Shown one piece after another: positions 53,397 to 64,000 of a stretch of DNA of 64,000 nt. Source of the stretch: Wyeomyia smithii. Its lineage: Eukaryota; Arthropoda; Insecta; Diptera; Culicidae. The position numbers and the translations under genes were made by a program. Under the pieces are notes generated by a model. It worked only from the letters and a program-made list of their open reading frames with translations. It ran no database searches and was not told the DNA's origin. The stretch covers positions 74,605,411-74,669,410 of the forward strand of contig NC_073694.1 in the NCBI RefSeq assembly GCF_029784165.1, read 5' to 3'. The stretch's first letter is position 1. Each line of letters begins with the position of its first letter.

Positions 53397-53466
53397 TGAT
53401 AGGTGGTGAAACCAGTTTCCGCGAAACGCCTGTGTTTCTCTATTTCTCACATATATATTTGATAAA

Positions 53467-56400
53467 ATGAGCAGTGATATCAAATTGAGTATTAGTGAAG
53501 ACGGATATAGAATGCACGGAACCGGTCAGCGGTTTTCATTGGTCTCAGATGAGGAAGACGACGAGCAGGGTGAATTCTTTAGTTTCGAAGAACCAAACGA
53601 TCTAGATCCGCTGACAGCGGAGTTGAAAATCCGTGAATCAAATGAAGAGCTGAACGTGGATATTAACCGAAATGATCTGAGCGGCAAGGGGGGTGAACAA
53701 AAATTGCATGAAGCTGTTAATGAAGATAGTGATTTGATTATAGATATAAGTAACGGTTTCAGCGATAGTGTTTTCGACGGTGATGATTCACTGATTGATA
53801 ACCGTCAGTTAGTTGAACCGGTAGTGATCAGAGAGCAGGATGAGGTTGACCAAAGCTACGATAGTTACGCGGACAGCCAAAAATCCGATCAGGATCATCA
53901 TTCGTTCGAGCCGCACCGACAGTATCATCGCCTATCGGTATGTCACACCGGAGACGAGTTTAGCTCCGACGAGGATGAAGCGTTTGTTGAGCTCCTGGAA
54001 AAGGCTAATCACATAGTAAGGTTCAAATTACTTTATTTTTATCCATTTTATAATTTATGCGACGTCTGCAGTTTGTATGGATATGGCATAATATGTTGTG
54101 TCTGCTTTACATGGTTACGGTGGTGGGACTAGGTACGATAATTATATGTTTTGTTTAGCTTTCGTTTTACTAGTCGTATGCTGCTAAAGCCTTAAGTTGT
54201 CGACTATTCTTCTCGAAGAAATACATTTGTTTTCTGCACTGGTTCCCACAGTTAGCGAAAAGAGAAATTGGTACGTTGAGTCAACTCAATCCGATCTAAG
54301 CTCATTTAAACCTTCCACAAACTGTTGTCAGTGCTAGTCCACCTTCTGTTATCTCTCTTCCATTATGTATGCAATATAAACAGATACCGAGATTGCACCG
54401 CAAGCACTCACAAACAATAGCACTATGCGTCTGCCGATTCTTTTCTCTCCGTGTGTGCGTTCTCAATTCAAATTGAAACCTGTGACGGCTATATATTTGT
54501 ACAAGCGAGTTTGTTATCAAAACCAAAGGAAGGTTTTCTCACGATGCTCCGCAGGAGAGGACTTACAGTAGCCGATCGAGATGAAAGTGTGTTGAGTGAT
54601 ACCCTACTATAACGGACGTTTGCCTATTTTTATCAATTTTATAAATAAAACTCCTGAACTGAGCAGATAATTTAGCAGTTTGATGTCACTACAGTACGTT
54701 ATATTTTGTGATTTCAAAAAAGTTATTTTCTTTTTTGCTCGAGAATAATGAGGAAAGTCTGGATTTTTCAAGGTGTGTAGAATCTTTTTTTATTTCAATA
54801 AGGTTATAATTTTCTAACGGTAACATTTTTCAACAATCAAAACCAGTTTTATGCATTAAACCATTCCGAGATAAACGCGTATGATGTCCTAGTTTAGTTT
54901 ATGGGACCGTGACGGGGTGAGCTTCAAATCAAGTTTTTTCCTATGCCTCGAATCTTCATGAAATTTGGAAAAATGTTCTCAGCAGGGCTCACTTTTTAGT
55001 GATTCTGCCACTATTTACTGCCTGTTCACTAGACAGTTATTATTCCCGCTAAAAATCACTTAAGCCACTATTTCATGACAACATGGTTTCTAACGTCATT
55101 ATTTTAGCTCCAAAAAAGCAAAACAACTATTACTGTATCGGAACATACATTGGAAAAGTGCTTCTCATTTACCGAATAATTATACAGTTCGGTTAAGCCT
55201 TTTCGGTGACTTTTCCATCATAAAATTTCGATGCCACGCAACATGTTGTTGAACAGTGCAGGAGCCGCAAACGAACTACCACACACAGCTACCAAGGAGT
55301 GTAAAGGCACAGAACAGATATACAACTTCGAACAAAACTCTGCAGCAAATCGGTGCCCAAGCTTTCGCACTCATTTTTTGCTGTTCCATCCTACATTGAT
55401 TTTACAGTGCATCGTTCGAACAGTTCGCTCCAATAGTTTGAACATGTACCAAAAAACTATTTTTTTTTTGCTTTAATGACCGGGCAAAAAGGTGATCTTG
55501 AATAGTTGAATCTATCAAAATCAAGTTAAGACAGGATCGCATTCAAGAGATCTTTAAAGTGGACATTCAGTAACAATTCACAATCAACGTCAATGAAACA
55601 AATTAAACTAAAAATCTTTCAACCATTCAAACATTGTCTAACAAATTTTTTTGGATCGTACACCTCACGACTGCTAAAACTATTTTAACCTGTTAGTTGA
55701 ATATTTTCGTTGGACTTGGAAACCGAATTTCTCGATCAACGACAATATTTATTTCTCGTACCGTTTTTTATACCTAACATTGCTAGAAATGCATATCAGA
55801 CGCGCTGTACAAGCACTGCTTACTTCATTAGGTACAATGTAAAAATTGATTGTCGTTAGTCAAGATATTCAGTTTTCAACTTGGGCAACAATGAAATTCA
55901 TTAAAATTATATCTACATAAAAACCGTTGCACGTATGCGGGTGGTACTGTACGTTTATCATTAAAAGGCACCCTCGCTATACCAGTACCGGGGAGAACAA
56001 AGGATTCTCTCGATGAAAAAGCGGCGAGAGCTCATACAGTCCTTTTGTTGAATGAATGGAATATAAGCGTAATGAAATTTCGAGTGTAAAATGCATGCTC
56101 TCCACCGCTAGATGTCGATACTTAAAATAAAGAGATTTTGTCTCGTTTTTGGTTCTTCAGTTGAACAGATGGGTAAAGGGTAATTCTATAAGTTGTCCTT
56201 GCCTTCAAACAGTGTTATGCGTGAAATGACGTAATAAGCTCTATTTCCTGCTCCTAAATCGACTGTAGTCTCCTGTTTCTCCTAATTGAGAAGGAGTAAA
56301 AATATTAGAGTTTATTTTCTGCGTCGTTGTGTTTGCGCCTCAACAGAATATAAATCAGTATATTAGAATCTGTAAATCAAATCTATCGTCCTACAACCAT

Positions 56401-59400
56401 TTCAATGTGAGATAGCGGTGAAGATTTTAAACCGAGAACTTATTAGGCTTGTTATCGTTTTCCTGAATGCTTCAAAAAGTTTTATTCTGCTAAATTCTGC
56501 ACGTATGGATTCAATTTTATGTTTCTTTTAGATAAAGTGCACAGACAGGTCAGACATCATCAACTGTAGCAAATGAATTATTTTAACTTTGCAATATTTT
56601 ATTGTACACTCTAGGTTTATCAAAATAACTTCTTACTGCCTAGATTATTGCCAAATATGTTACTCACATTTTGCCAGATTCTATTTCAAATCTATTACCA
56701 ACCCTGATTATAATGAAGATTTCAGAAGAATTTAAAAAAATCACCGGAAATTTAAAAAAAATATCTACTCAACTATAGTAAAAACATCGCAATCGAAGCT
56801 GTAGATGATGTTTTTGAGAAAAGCGTTGCATATGGGCACGTTTTGTGTCTCCCGCAGTTCATAAAACGTGCGACCAAATATTCAATATTTACAACCCTTC
56901 TGAAGATACCGACGATGGGATTCCCCTCGAAGCTAAGTCAGAATAATTACTCGGTAACTTATAGGATCAAAATACGTCTTATTCAGGGGGAAGCTCACGG
57001 TTGTTTAGTTTATCGCTATCTCTATGCAGCTGGGAAAAGATCACATTTCTATAAATAAACAAAAACCTATGACCACGTGTTTTCTGATATTGATGTTCTA
57101 TAGTCATTTATTTTCACTGATCAATTCATCGGTCAATATTTTATTTTCAACATTTTTTTACTACCAGTATTTTGCATACAGTTTTGCTATTCAATTACGA
57201 TATAGACAGTTGAGTTTATTGCATGTATGAACAGTAAATAAAACATTGTTTTAAAATTCCACAATACATACGTTCAACATTCCTTTTATCAATAAATTGC
57301 TGTCCTTCACAATATTGTGTGCTTAACAATACCTGGGACTGGGATGCACACAATTACCTCACATCAAATATCCACGATCAACTAAACTGAGTTCGAAATC
57401 CTAAGGCAGGTCAACTGTCAGGCGACAGTTAAGCTAACCCTAGTACTGTAATAAATCCTAGTACGTGCGGTACAAGTTATTGCTTCCGTTTTCACTCTCA
57501 CCCACGTTGAGATTAGAGCATATGGCACCAAAGTGTCAACTTCCGTCAGAGGACACAGCGACCGTATGGTAGAGCTCAATCAGCCCCCACATGCTGGAAG
57601 ATGAATGCAACTCGTACTGTGCATCCCCCTTCATTATTTTTCACAGAGTTCAAGGAAATTTGAGAGGTAATGGGCCAGCTCACAATGTTTATGTGGTTTT
57701 GTCATTTTGTTAATTTTCTTTCCACGCTGCGCGTAAGCACGTTTGTCATACTGATCGCTGAAATAATAGTTAAGTCATCTTTTATGTTTATTCTAGTATT
57801 AAATGTTCCAAACACCATTATGTACTGCAAACCAGAAAATCTATCCTTAAATCCCTATTTTAATCATGAAACGTCATTTGCTGCTGCACACACAATGACT
57901 ACATATTTCGTTTTCCTCTTTTGAATTTTTTTAGGCGGAGGCTCGACTGGCAGCTCGACGGCAAGCACGTGCAGAAGCACGCGAAATTCGTATGCGTGAG
58001 CTTGAGCGGCAACAAAAAGAGCTGGAACAAAATGCTGACCGTGTGTTCGATCTGCAGCAGCAGTCCGCCGGCTTGTCGACGCCGGACTCGTCATTGGGGA
58101 CTCGATCCACTCGCCTGACCGTCAACAGTCCCGCAGTTCGAGGAAGTTCACTGTCCTCCCGAAGGAGTAGCGAAGATTCCCTGGAGGAAGAAGGCCGAAG
58201 TTTGCGGGACCTACGGCACGAGCTAAAGGTTGGATATTTTCTCTTTAATTTAAAGGAAAAACATATTTGCTATATTTACCATAGGATGTAGAAGAACGTT
58301 TTCGCAAGGCCATGGTTGCCAACGCCCAGTTGGACAATGAACGTGCCTCGCAAAGCTACCAAATTCAGCTACTAAAAGATAAGCTGGAGGAAATGGAAGA
58401 ATCGCACGCACAACTACAGCGAGAGTACAAGGAAAAATGTCGGGATCACGACAGCTTGAAACGAGCTAATGACAAACTATCTGAGGAGCTGAAACTAACT
58501 CAAGGGCAGCTTCAGGAACGAGACTCGCTAATCGAAGAACAAGGAATGGTAATCGTGACAGTAGAAAACGAGGATGGTTCTGACGCAAGACGTGCACTAG
58601 TCACAGTGGAGAACGCACAGCTGCTAGGATCCGTGCAAGGCTCTTTGGGTAAGCTTAACTCCCGTCACGTTTCAAATTTGGTTAATAATCATGAAAATTC
58701 TTACATATCTCTACAGATGTAAGGCTCAAAAAATTTACCGAGGAAAAACACGAACTGCAAAACGAAGTGCAGACACTGCAGCAGCAACTGAAAGACATCA
58801 AAACCAAGGGCAGAAAGTATGGCTCTATCAACGGAGCGTTGGACGATGAGGACTACGAGGACGCACAAAGTATACCTTCCATAAGCTAATTATCCGCTAA
58901 ACCATAATTAACCAACCACTTTTTTATGGTAAACTCTAGGAGAAGCCAATAAACTAATCACTGACTACAAATACAAGCTACAAAAAGCAGAGCAGGAAAT
59001 TGCCAACCTGCAGGCCAGTTTGGCTCGATCCGAGACGCAGGTGATTCGATACAGAAGTACCGCTGAGGCGGCAGAAAAAGCTGAAAGCGATCTTAAAATT
59101 GAGAGGAGAAAGCTGCAACGAGAGGTAAGTTTCCTTCAGAATAATATACTTGCATAGTAGAACACCTGTGTACTATTTCTTTCTATCGACGCATATATCT
59201 ATATCTATTCTATCGAGCAGCCAATTATCACCCAGTTCTGGGACGAATGCCACTGCCAGTAGTGACGTTATCCATAATCCACTACTAGACGCAATTCTCT
59301 CAAGCAAGTATCCACGATAATCATCCGCGCACGCGCTCGTGTAAACTACCCCGCTGACGCTCGTGGCGCAATCGATTAATTAGACTGCAATTGAAATTAT

Positions 59401-61958
59401 GTTCTTTGTTACCGTTGCTGCCAACCGTCTACTGTCTACGCTATTACTCGACTACATCTGGGACTGCTGTCGTGCACCAGTCGGTACGATAGCGGTTTCA
59501 ATTGACTATACGATGTCATCCAACACATGCACCTCAAGCTCGGCTGTATTGAATATTACTTCAAGTAAAGTTCAGTTCGCCGAACTCTTCTACGTAAGCA
59601 TCAGTATGTTGTGTTTGTTTGCTGTTATGTTTCAGCGTACGCCAAACATGCTTGTTAACGATCCAACCAACAAAATGACTAGCGATCAACTGCGTTCTCT
59701 GCTTCTGTAGAGGCATTTTTCAGGTGTACGTTTTTTTTTTTTGAATCAATCATTGTAACACTGCAGCGCTGTTCCGTGTGCATTTGGTTAATTTTTTTAT
59801 TACCTTATTCGATTGCGACTGTTGCCTGCCCACTCGTGGTTTTAGGGTTAACGTAGGTGTTCCTGATGAGTCATTATAATTCGAGCCCGAACATATGGTT
59901 ACACTGTCCATGATAGAAATTAAATTGAAGGTGACGTTCGCTTTATTGATCTTCGTCAATTACTACGGACAGCCAAGCAAATAATTTACAGTTCTGACTG
60001 TGGAAATAGTATTCGAGCTCATAACAATTGTTCTAACGCTATTTGGAGTGATTTTCTTTAATTTGCTAATGTTTTGTGTGTGAGTGTTGCTGATTCATTT
60101 TTCATTCATGTAAATATTGAGATTCGTAAGGACCTAGTCAAATCTCATTTAAATTAGACTTTGAAAGATGTACCTTGGATAGATGTTTTACAGTGCGATC
60201 AATACGAAGCTGATTGTTGCACATCAGTTTCCGTCGAAAATTTAAATATTTTTAAAACGAAGCCAAAAATTACCAGCGCAGTAAAAATACGTCATGTGTT
60301 GTTGCAGTTTTCTGTACACACTTACACAGGAATAAACATGTAAAATCATAGATATTTTCGTAACGTCTAGTAACAAAAATATGCTATTGTCACTATCTCA
60401 AATCATAAAATTTTCATTCTTAGATAGCACCTATTATAACCATTTTCCCTAGCTTTCCCCAATAGTTGCAGTTTATGATATCAATAAAAATTACAGTAAT
60501 TTTGCGATCGTTCGTATACTGAACTTAAAAGTGGTCGTTTTCATGTGCTTAAAAAACAGCAACAGCTACCGAAAGACCGTTTTCATGACTCAAAATTTAA
60601 GTTTTGGGATTGGAAAAAATGATATTGTTATCCAAACGAAAAAATTCTTCGTTCACGGACTAGCTCAAAAAAAAAATAAAAAACAAATCCTGAAACTTTT
60701 AGATTGTTGGACACAATAGATCTTTAGTTATCACATTAAAATCATCGCGTCTTCGATAAAGTTAAATGCGACCGTTCCCCGCAAAAGGGGGAGGATCATG
60801 TAAAAACAAATTGTTATTGTGTCTTTGAGTATCACTTACACTCTTGATATTGCATTAAACATATTTTAAATAAGTTAATCTAACATCGAGATAAACCTAT
60901 TTTAGTATTGTAGGGGAATTATTGGAAAATTGACATGTTGCTGACATTTTACGTGGATCAGACACCTACCAATCGATTCCTGAGAATTTTTTACTCAATA
61001 TAAGACATGATTTGACTACCATTTTCAGATATTAGCGCATTACCATTAATGCTCATACATACTCGATATATTTTCGCTTTGTGAAAATACGAAAACCATA
61101 CCAAAACCATCTTCGTAGAATCGCCGTTTTGAGCTCAGTTTTTGTCCGATTTAGGATCTTTTTTTTAAAGATGGGTAAGAAAATGCTAATATGTGGACAA
61201 GCTCTTAGAATTTTGATGATGACTTTAAAACAAAATGGCGTCAAAAAAAAACATCGAAAACTTCCGATTTCTTAAGATTCAAAATGGCGTCACTGTTGCT
61301 CCTTAAGGTGAAATGTGTTCAAACTCGGGGAAATTTGTTTTTGTATCAAAATACATGAAAAACTCATACATAGAAGCCAACGCGAAAAAGTTGCACTGTG
61401 TTATCATCACTCGACTGTTTTTGGTCGACTCAAGTGCAAAAGTAAAATGTAATTAAGCGTAAACAAGTCTTGGACAGTCTTGAAGATCTTTTTCATCTGA
61501 TTCATTATCAAACTTTCCTTTTGTAAACATGAATAACAAAATCGATCGGGAACAATTTTACCTATTACATTACCAACTTTGAAATACCAGTGCAGCATAA
61601 CAAATAGTCCTGCTGAAAACAAAAAAAAAAAATAAAGGTAACCTAAAACGCCGAAGCTTCAAATCAAACATTCAGTAAACAAATTTCGTTTGTTAAAGTG
61701 CCCTATACCTAGCACTTCAACTCATGCATACATCTCCACCAAACTGAGTGTCGAATATTCCTAAACGCATGACATCTATGACACCATTCGGTGCGGGTAT
61801 CGAGTGGACGTTTATATATTCAAGCGTTGTTATTCTTGTACTTGCAGAATCGCGAAGCCATGGACCGCCTGGAAGAGTTGGAGACCTGCAACAACCACCT
61901 GTTGAAAAGACTCGATAAACTGAAGAACGCAAAAAGTGCACTTTTGAAGGACCTCTGA
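53467..61958 (+). CDS. LRRFIP1/2 homolog (Flightless-I-interacting coiled-coil protein)
   Basis: Six coding exons: 53467-54015, 57935-58228, 58285-58648, 58717-58869, 58940-59124 and 61848-61958. Phases all fit (549, 294, 364, 153, 185 and 111 nt) and give 551 residues. Residues 1-183 are acidic and probably disordered. The family hallmark AEARLAARRQARAEAR...IRMRELERQQKE opens exon 2. From there to the end the protein is mostly coiled coil, with REANKLITDYKYKLQKAE and a C-terminal block LEELETCNNHLLKRLDKLKN, as in vertebrate LRRFIP2. Known relatives bind Flightless-I and, in mammals, act in Wnt/Dishevelled and Toll-like/MyD88 signalling; that role here is inference. The start AAAATG has a good insect context. 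Introns 2-4 are short (56-70 nt); the first (3.9 kb) and last (2.7 kb) are long. Confidence 0.92.
54016..57934 (+). other. Intron 1 of the LRRFIP-like gene
   Basis: Donor ATA|GTAAGG at 54016 and acceptor TTTTTTTAG at 57934. I recognise no coding exon inside. Near 54544 an ATG followed by 21 open codons (MLRRRGLTVADRDESV...) sits about 50 nt after a TATATATTT, which could be an alternative start, but it lacks a convincing donor in frame. Other frames (55231-55476 and 57670-57924) look like chance. Confidence 0.7.
59125..61847 (+). other. Last intron of the LRRFIP-like gene
   Basis: Donor GAG|GTAAGT at 59125 and acceptor CTTGCAG at 61847. Apart from the candidate exon at 59636-59710 I see no gene. 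Frames at 60161-60719 and 61053-61622 have no domains. Confidence 0.75.
59636..59710 (+). CDS. Alternative terminal exon of the LRRFIP-like gene
   Basis: A strong acceptor (GTTTGTTTGCTGTTATGTTTCAG) opens a 25-codon frame that is in phase with the exon ending at 59124: RTPNMLVNDPTNKMTSDQLR then SLLL and TAG at 59708-59710. Using it instead of 61848-61958 gives a 539-residue isoform lacking the conserved C-terminal coiled-coil block. Supporting signs are the phase match, the acceptor quality and the codon-like composition. I cannot see transcript evidence, and no AATAAA stands within the next 100 nt. Confidence 0.5.
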   Translation, partial: RTPNMLVNDPTNKMTSDQLRSLLL

Positions 61959-62350
61959 TAGGTTTCATTGTTTTCAATTTTGTTTACCTTGAATTTTAGA
62001 GAAAACGGTCAAAATTTTGGTTGCAAAATTCCATTGTGTAGAGAACCAATTTCGCTCAGTGAGTTCGTTTCCTGCAATGTCTATCATAAATTAAATCGCA
62101 GATTTTTTTAAATATTTATTTTGGAGATTGAGTCGCGTTGATTTTCAAGGCAAAAACATTTTTTCCGCTCAGCTGGTTGATTTTGTATGGCTTACAACTC
62201 GTGTTCTAAAACATTGCCCGGGGCAGTAATGCTAAATTGCTGAACAGTTTCAGCTTTTCGCGTTGTAATATAGAGTTGTATAATAACGCAAATAGTTATT
62301 ATTGATCCTTGTTTGTGGACTACCTTAGAATTTACCAGTTATGTATAGTA

Positions 62351-62356
62351 AATAAA
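62351..62356 (+). terminator. Polyadenylation signal candidate, LRRFIP-like gene
   Basis: AATAAA lies 393 nt after the stop codon. Further AATAAA hexamers occur near 62480 and 62503, so more than one 3' end is possible. Confidence 0.45.
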
Positions 62357-62519
62357 ATTAATTGATTGTAAAAGTATAGGTTTTTGTTTGCAGTAATTAA
62401 TTGAACCTATTATCTATGTGTTTAACAGACTAGTGTAAATTGACACCGCAGAGATTAGGCACTATTAGGGCAAACAATGAAATAAACTGTGTATATCTGA
62501 AATAAATAGATATAATGTG

Positions 62520-64000
62520 AATAAGGCAACATTTTTAATATATAATTTATTTAAACATAGCTGTTAAAGGGAAGTCACATTGCATCGAGCAGAAACAAAA
62601 TGTAGTTCTAAAGAATGTCAACATGAAAAATAGCTAATACGCGTTCTAGGACTGCAAAGACAATTTTGGGAAAAGAATTATTTGCCAAAAATAAGGCGTG
62701 TTTAAATGCCCGTTATACTAGAAAGTTGACGAATTCCGTAAAAAGCAGAAGGGTGCAGTGAAAATCATGATAAGAAGACAAACGAGGTAAGTTAATATGA
62801 TAGTTAGAATTGTCAGGTATAACAAATTCAATTTTTCTCTGTTATTGACGCTCATTGATTATACATTTTTGGTTTCAGTAACAATGTCTTTCCCAACATG
62901 ATATTGCCTTCCTAAGTTGTTGACTATTTTGTAAATATAGATAAATCAGAAAAATTACCATATGTATACCTACCAACGTAGCTTCCGTAAACAAGTTTAA
63001 TTGCTCCTGCAGTCCAATAATGTTCACTTGACACCTTTTACATACTCTTAAACTGCCATATTTTGCTGCTTTTTATGTTTTGTTTTGTAATGGCGCACGT
63101 TTTCTCTTATATCGTCATTTATCGTGTATATCTGAAGAAATTATTTGTAAATTTCTAACCGTTATCAGATTTCTTTTCTATCAATGTGAGGCAATGGATA
63201 AAACATAAGACCGCTTCTTTTACTGACTCCAGACATACAAGTGCACGTCAGAATGCAAGAAACAAATTTCTAATAGTGAAAAGTGTTGAGAACCTCGATG
63301 GTAATAGCATACTATCAAAAGCAGTCTTAAAAATAAAAACTCAGCATTACCAGCTCTGTGTTCTATCCTTTTATAAGGCTAGAATGTTGTGTATGTATGA
63401 CTAAATTGGTACGTAGCTTTCGTTTGAATTCCGAATTGAAGTAATATGCAAGCAACAGTAGGTATCAAAGGACACACGTGTAGTAACAAAGCTGTGCGCC
63501 AGTGGGCCAAACAAATACAGAGAAATATACAATTAATAAAATTACAACTTGCAACTTGTTAGATTTTGATCAAACATACCGAAACTGCCATACAAGCAAA
63601 TACTATCTTTGGAACCTTCACATACCCTACAATATCTAAGCTTCCAGGAAGTTCGTATTGGGGCTTATTCATGTTGATGTTTGCAAATCTAGTTAATGAA
63701 ACATTCGATTCAAGTAGCTTGAAAGTATGGGCCGTATAATAGAAGCTTCGACGAGCAACTCGTCTCATTTAAAATACGACTTACGACTTACTTATGAGAA
63801 GTGAGCCTCTGTGGGGTCTCCAAAATGTCCGGTCCTTCAACATTCTCTGTAAATTAAGAACTAGATTCAATTCCATTATTTATTTATAGACAATTCATCT
63901 CAAGCAAATATTTTTTATTTCAACAACGTTTCTTGTTGTTGAATCTACCACCGACAATAATTTTACCATGAAAAACATTGTTAGTGACGTCTATTGTATT
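62520..64000. other. Unassigned AT-rich DNA
   Basis: No gene or repeat is recognised. Frames at 63186-63404 (plus) and 63559-63768 (minus) have no domains. Confidence 0.35.

Noticed and set aside
54544..54612. Alternative first exon of the LRRFIP-like gene
   Set aside because: The short frame after a TATA-like sequence ends at a stop without an in-frame donor that would reach the exon at 57935.

Overview
The window looks like nuclear DNA from a mosquito, most likely a culicine. It is AT-rich, has interrupted genes with short introns, long (TA)n microsatellites, and a dense load of transposable elements. The families I recognise point to mosquitoes: a Juan-type jockey-clade LINE, an I-clade LINE with RNase H, an R1-clade LINE, an L1/Tx1-like LINE, an RTE-type fragment, a Tc1/mariner element of the DD37E type, and tRNA-derived SINEs. 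The species assignment is inference from recognised families, not from a database search.

Layout. 1-1852: no recognised gene; one weak candidate exon near 1.0 kb. 1853-13084: two inverted copies of one R1-clade non-LTR retrotransposon, each bounded on both sides by (TA)n. The truncated copy is on minus at 2093-3967 and the full-length copy on plus at 7605-12892. Between them lie a roughly 110-125 bp tandem array and a 38-bp LINE-tail insertion with a 16-bp target-site duplication (TSD). About 13870-17420: a decayed Juan-like LINE (minus). 17420-21930: mostly unassigned DNA with a terminal-inverted-repeat (TIR) MITE at 19261 and a SINE at 21745. About 21948-37655: a nested cluster. Two head-to-tail copies of a culicine-type interspersed repeat are present; the second is interrupted by a pogo/Tigger-like MITE and by a second repeat, which contains an L1/Tx1-like LINE, which is itself split by an apparently intact, TSD-flanked I-clade LINE (30340-36212). 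37800-53380: mostly non-coding, with a second small MITE, tRNA-derived SINEs, a minisatellite, a DD37E mariner copy, a hAT-like element carrying RTE remnants, and two minus-strand copies of the interspersed repeat.

Host gene. 53467-61958 (plus) holds one confident host gene, a homolog of LRRFIP1/2 (leucine-rich repeat Flightless-interacting protein), with six coding exons whose phases all agree (551 residues). A well-formed alternative terminal exon at 59636-59710 would give a different C-terminus. The 3' flank (61959-64000) contains the 3' UTR with several polyadenylation signals and no further recognised gene.

The most notable observations are the R1-clade element that appears to target (TA)n microsatellites (four of four junctions), the structurally intact I-clade element inside an otherwise intact L1-like element, and independent ultrashort insertions that consist of little more than the last ~30 nt of an I-type LINE tail.
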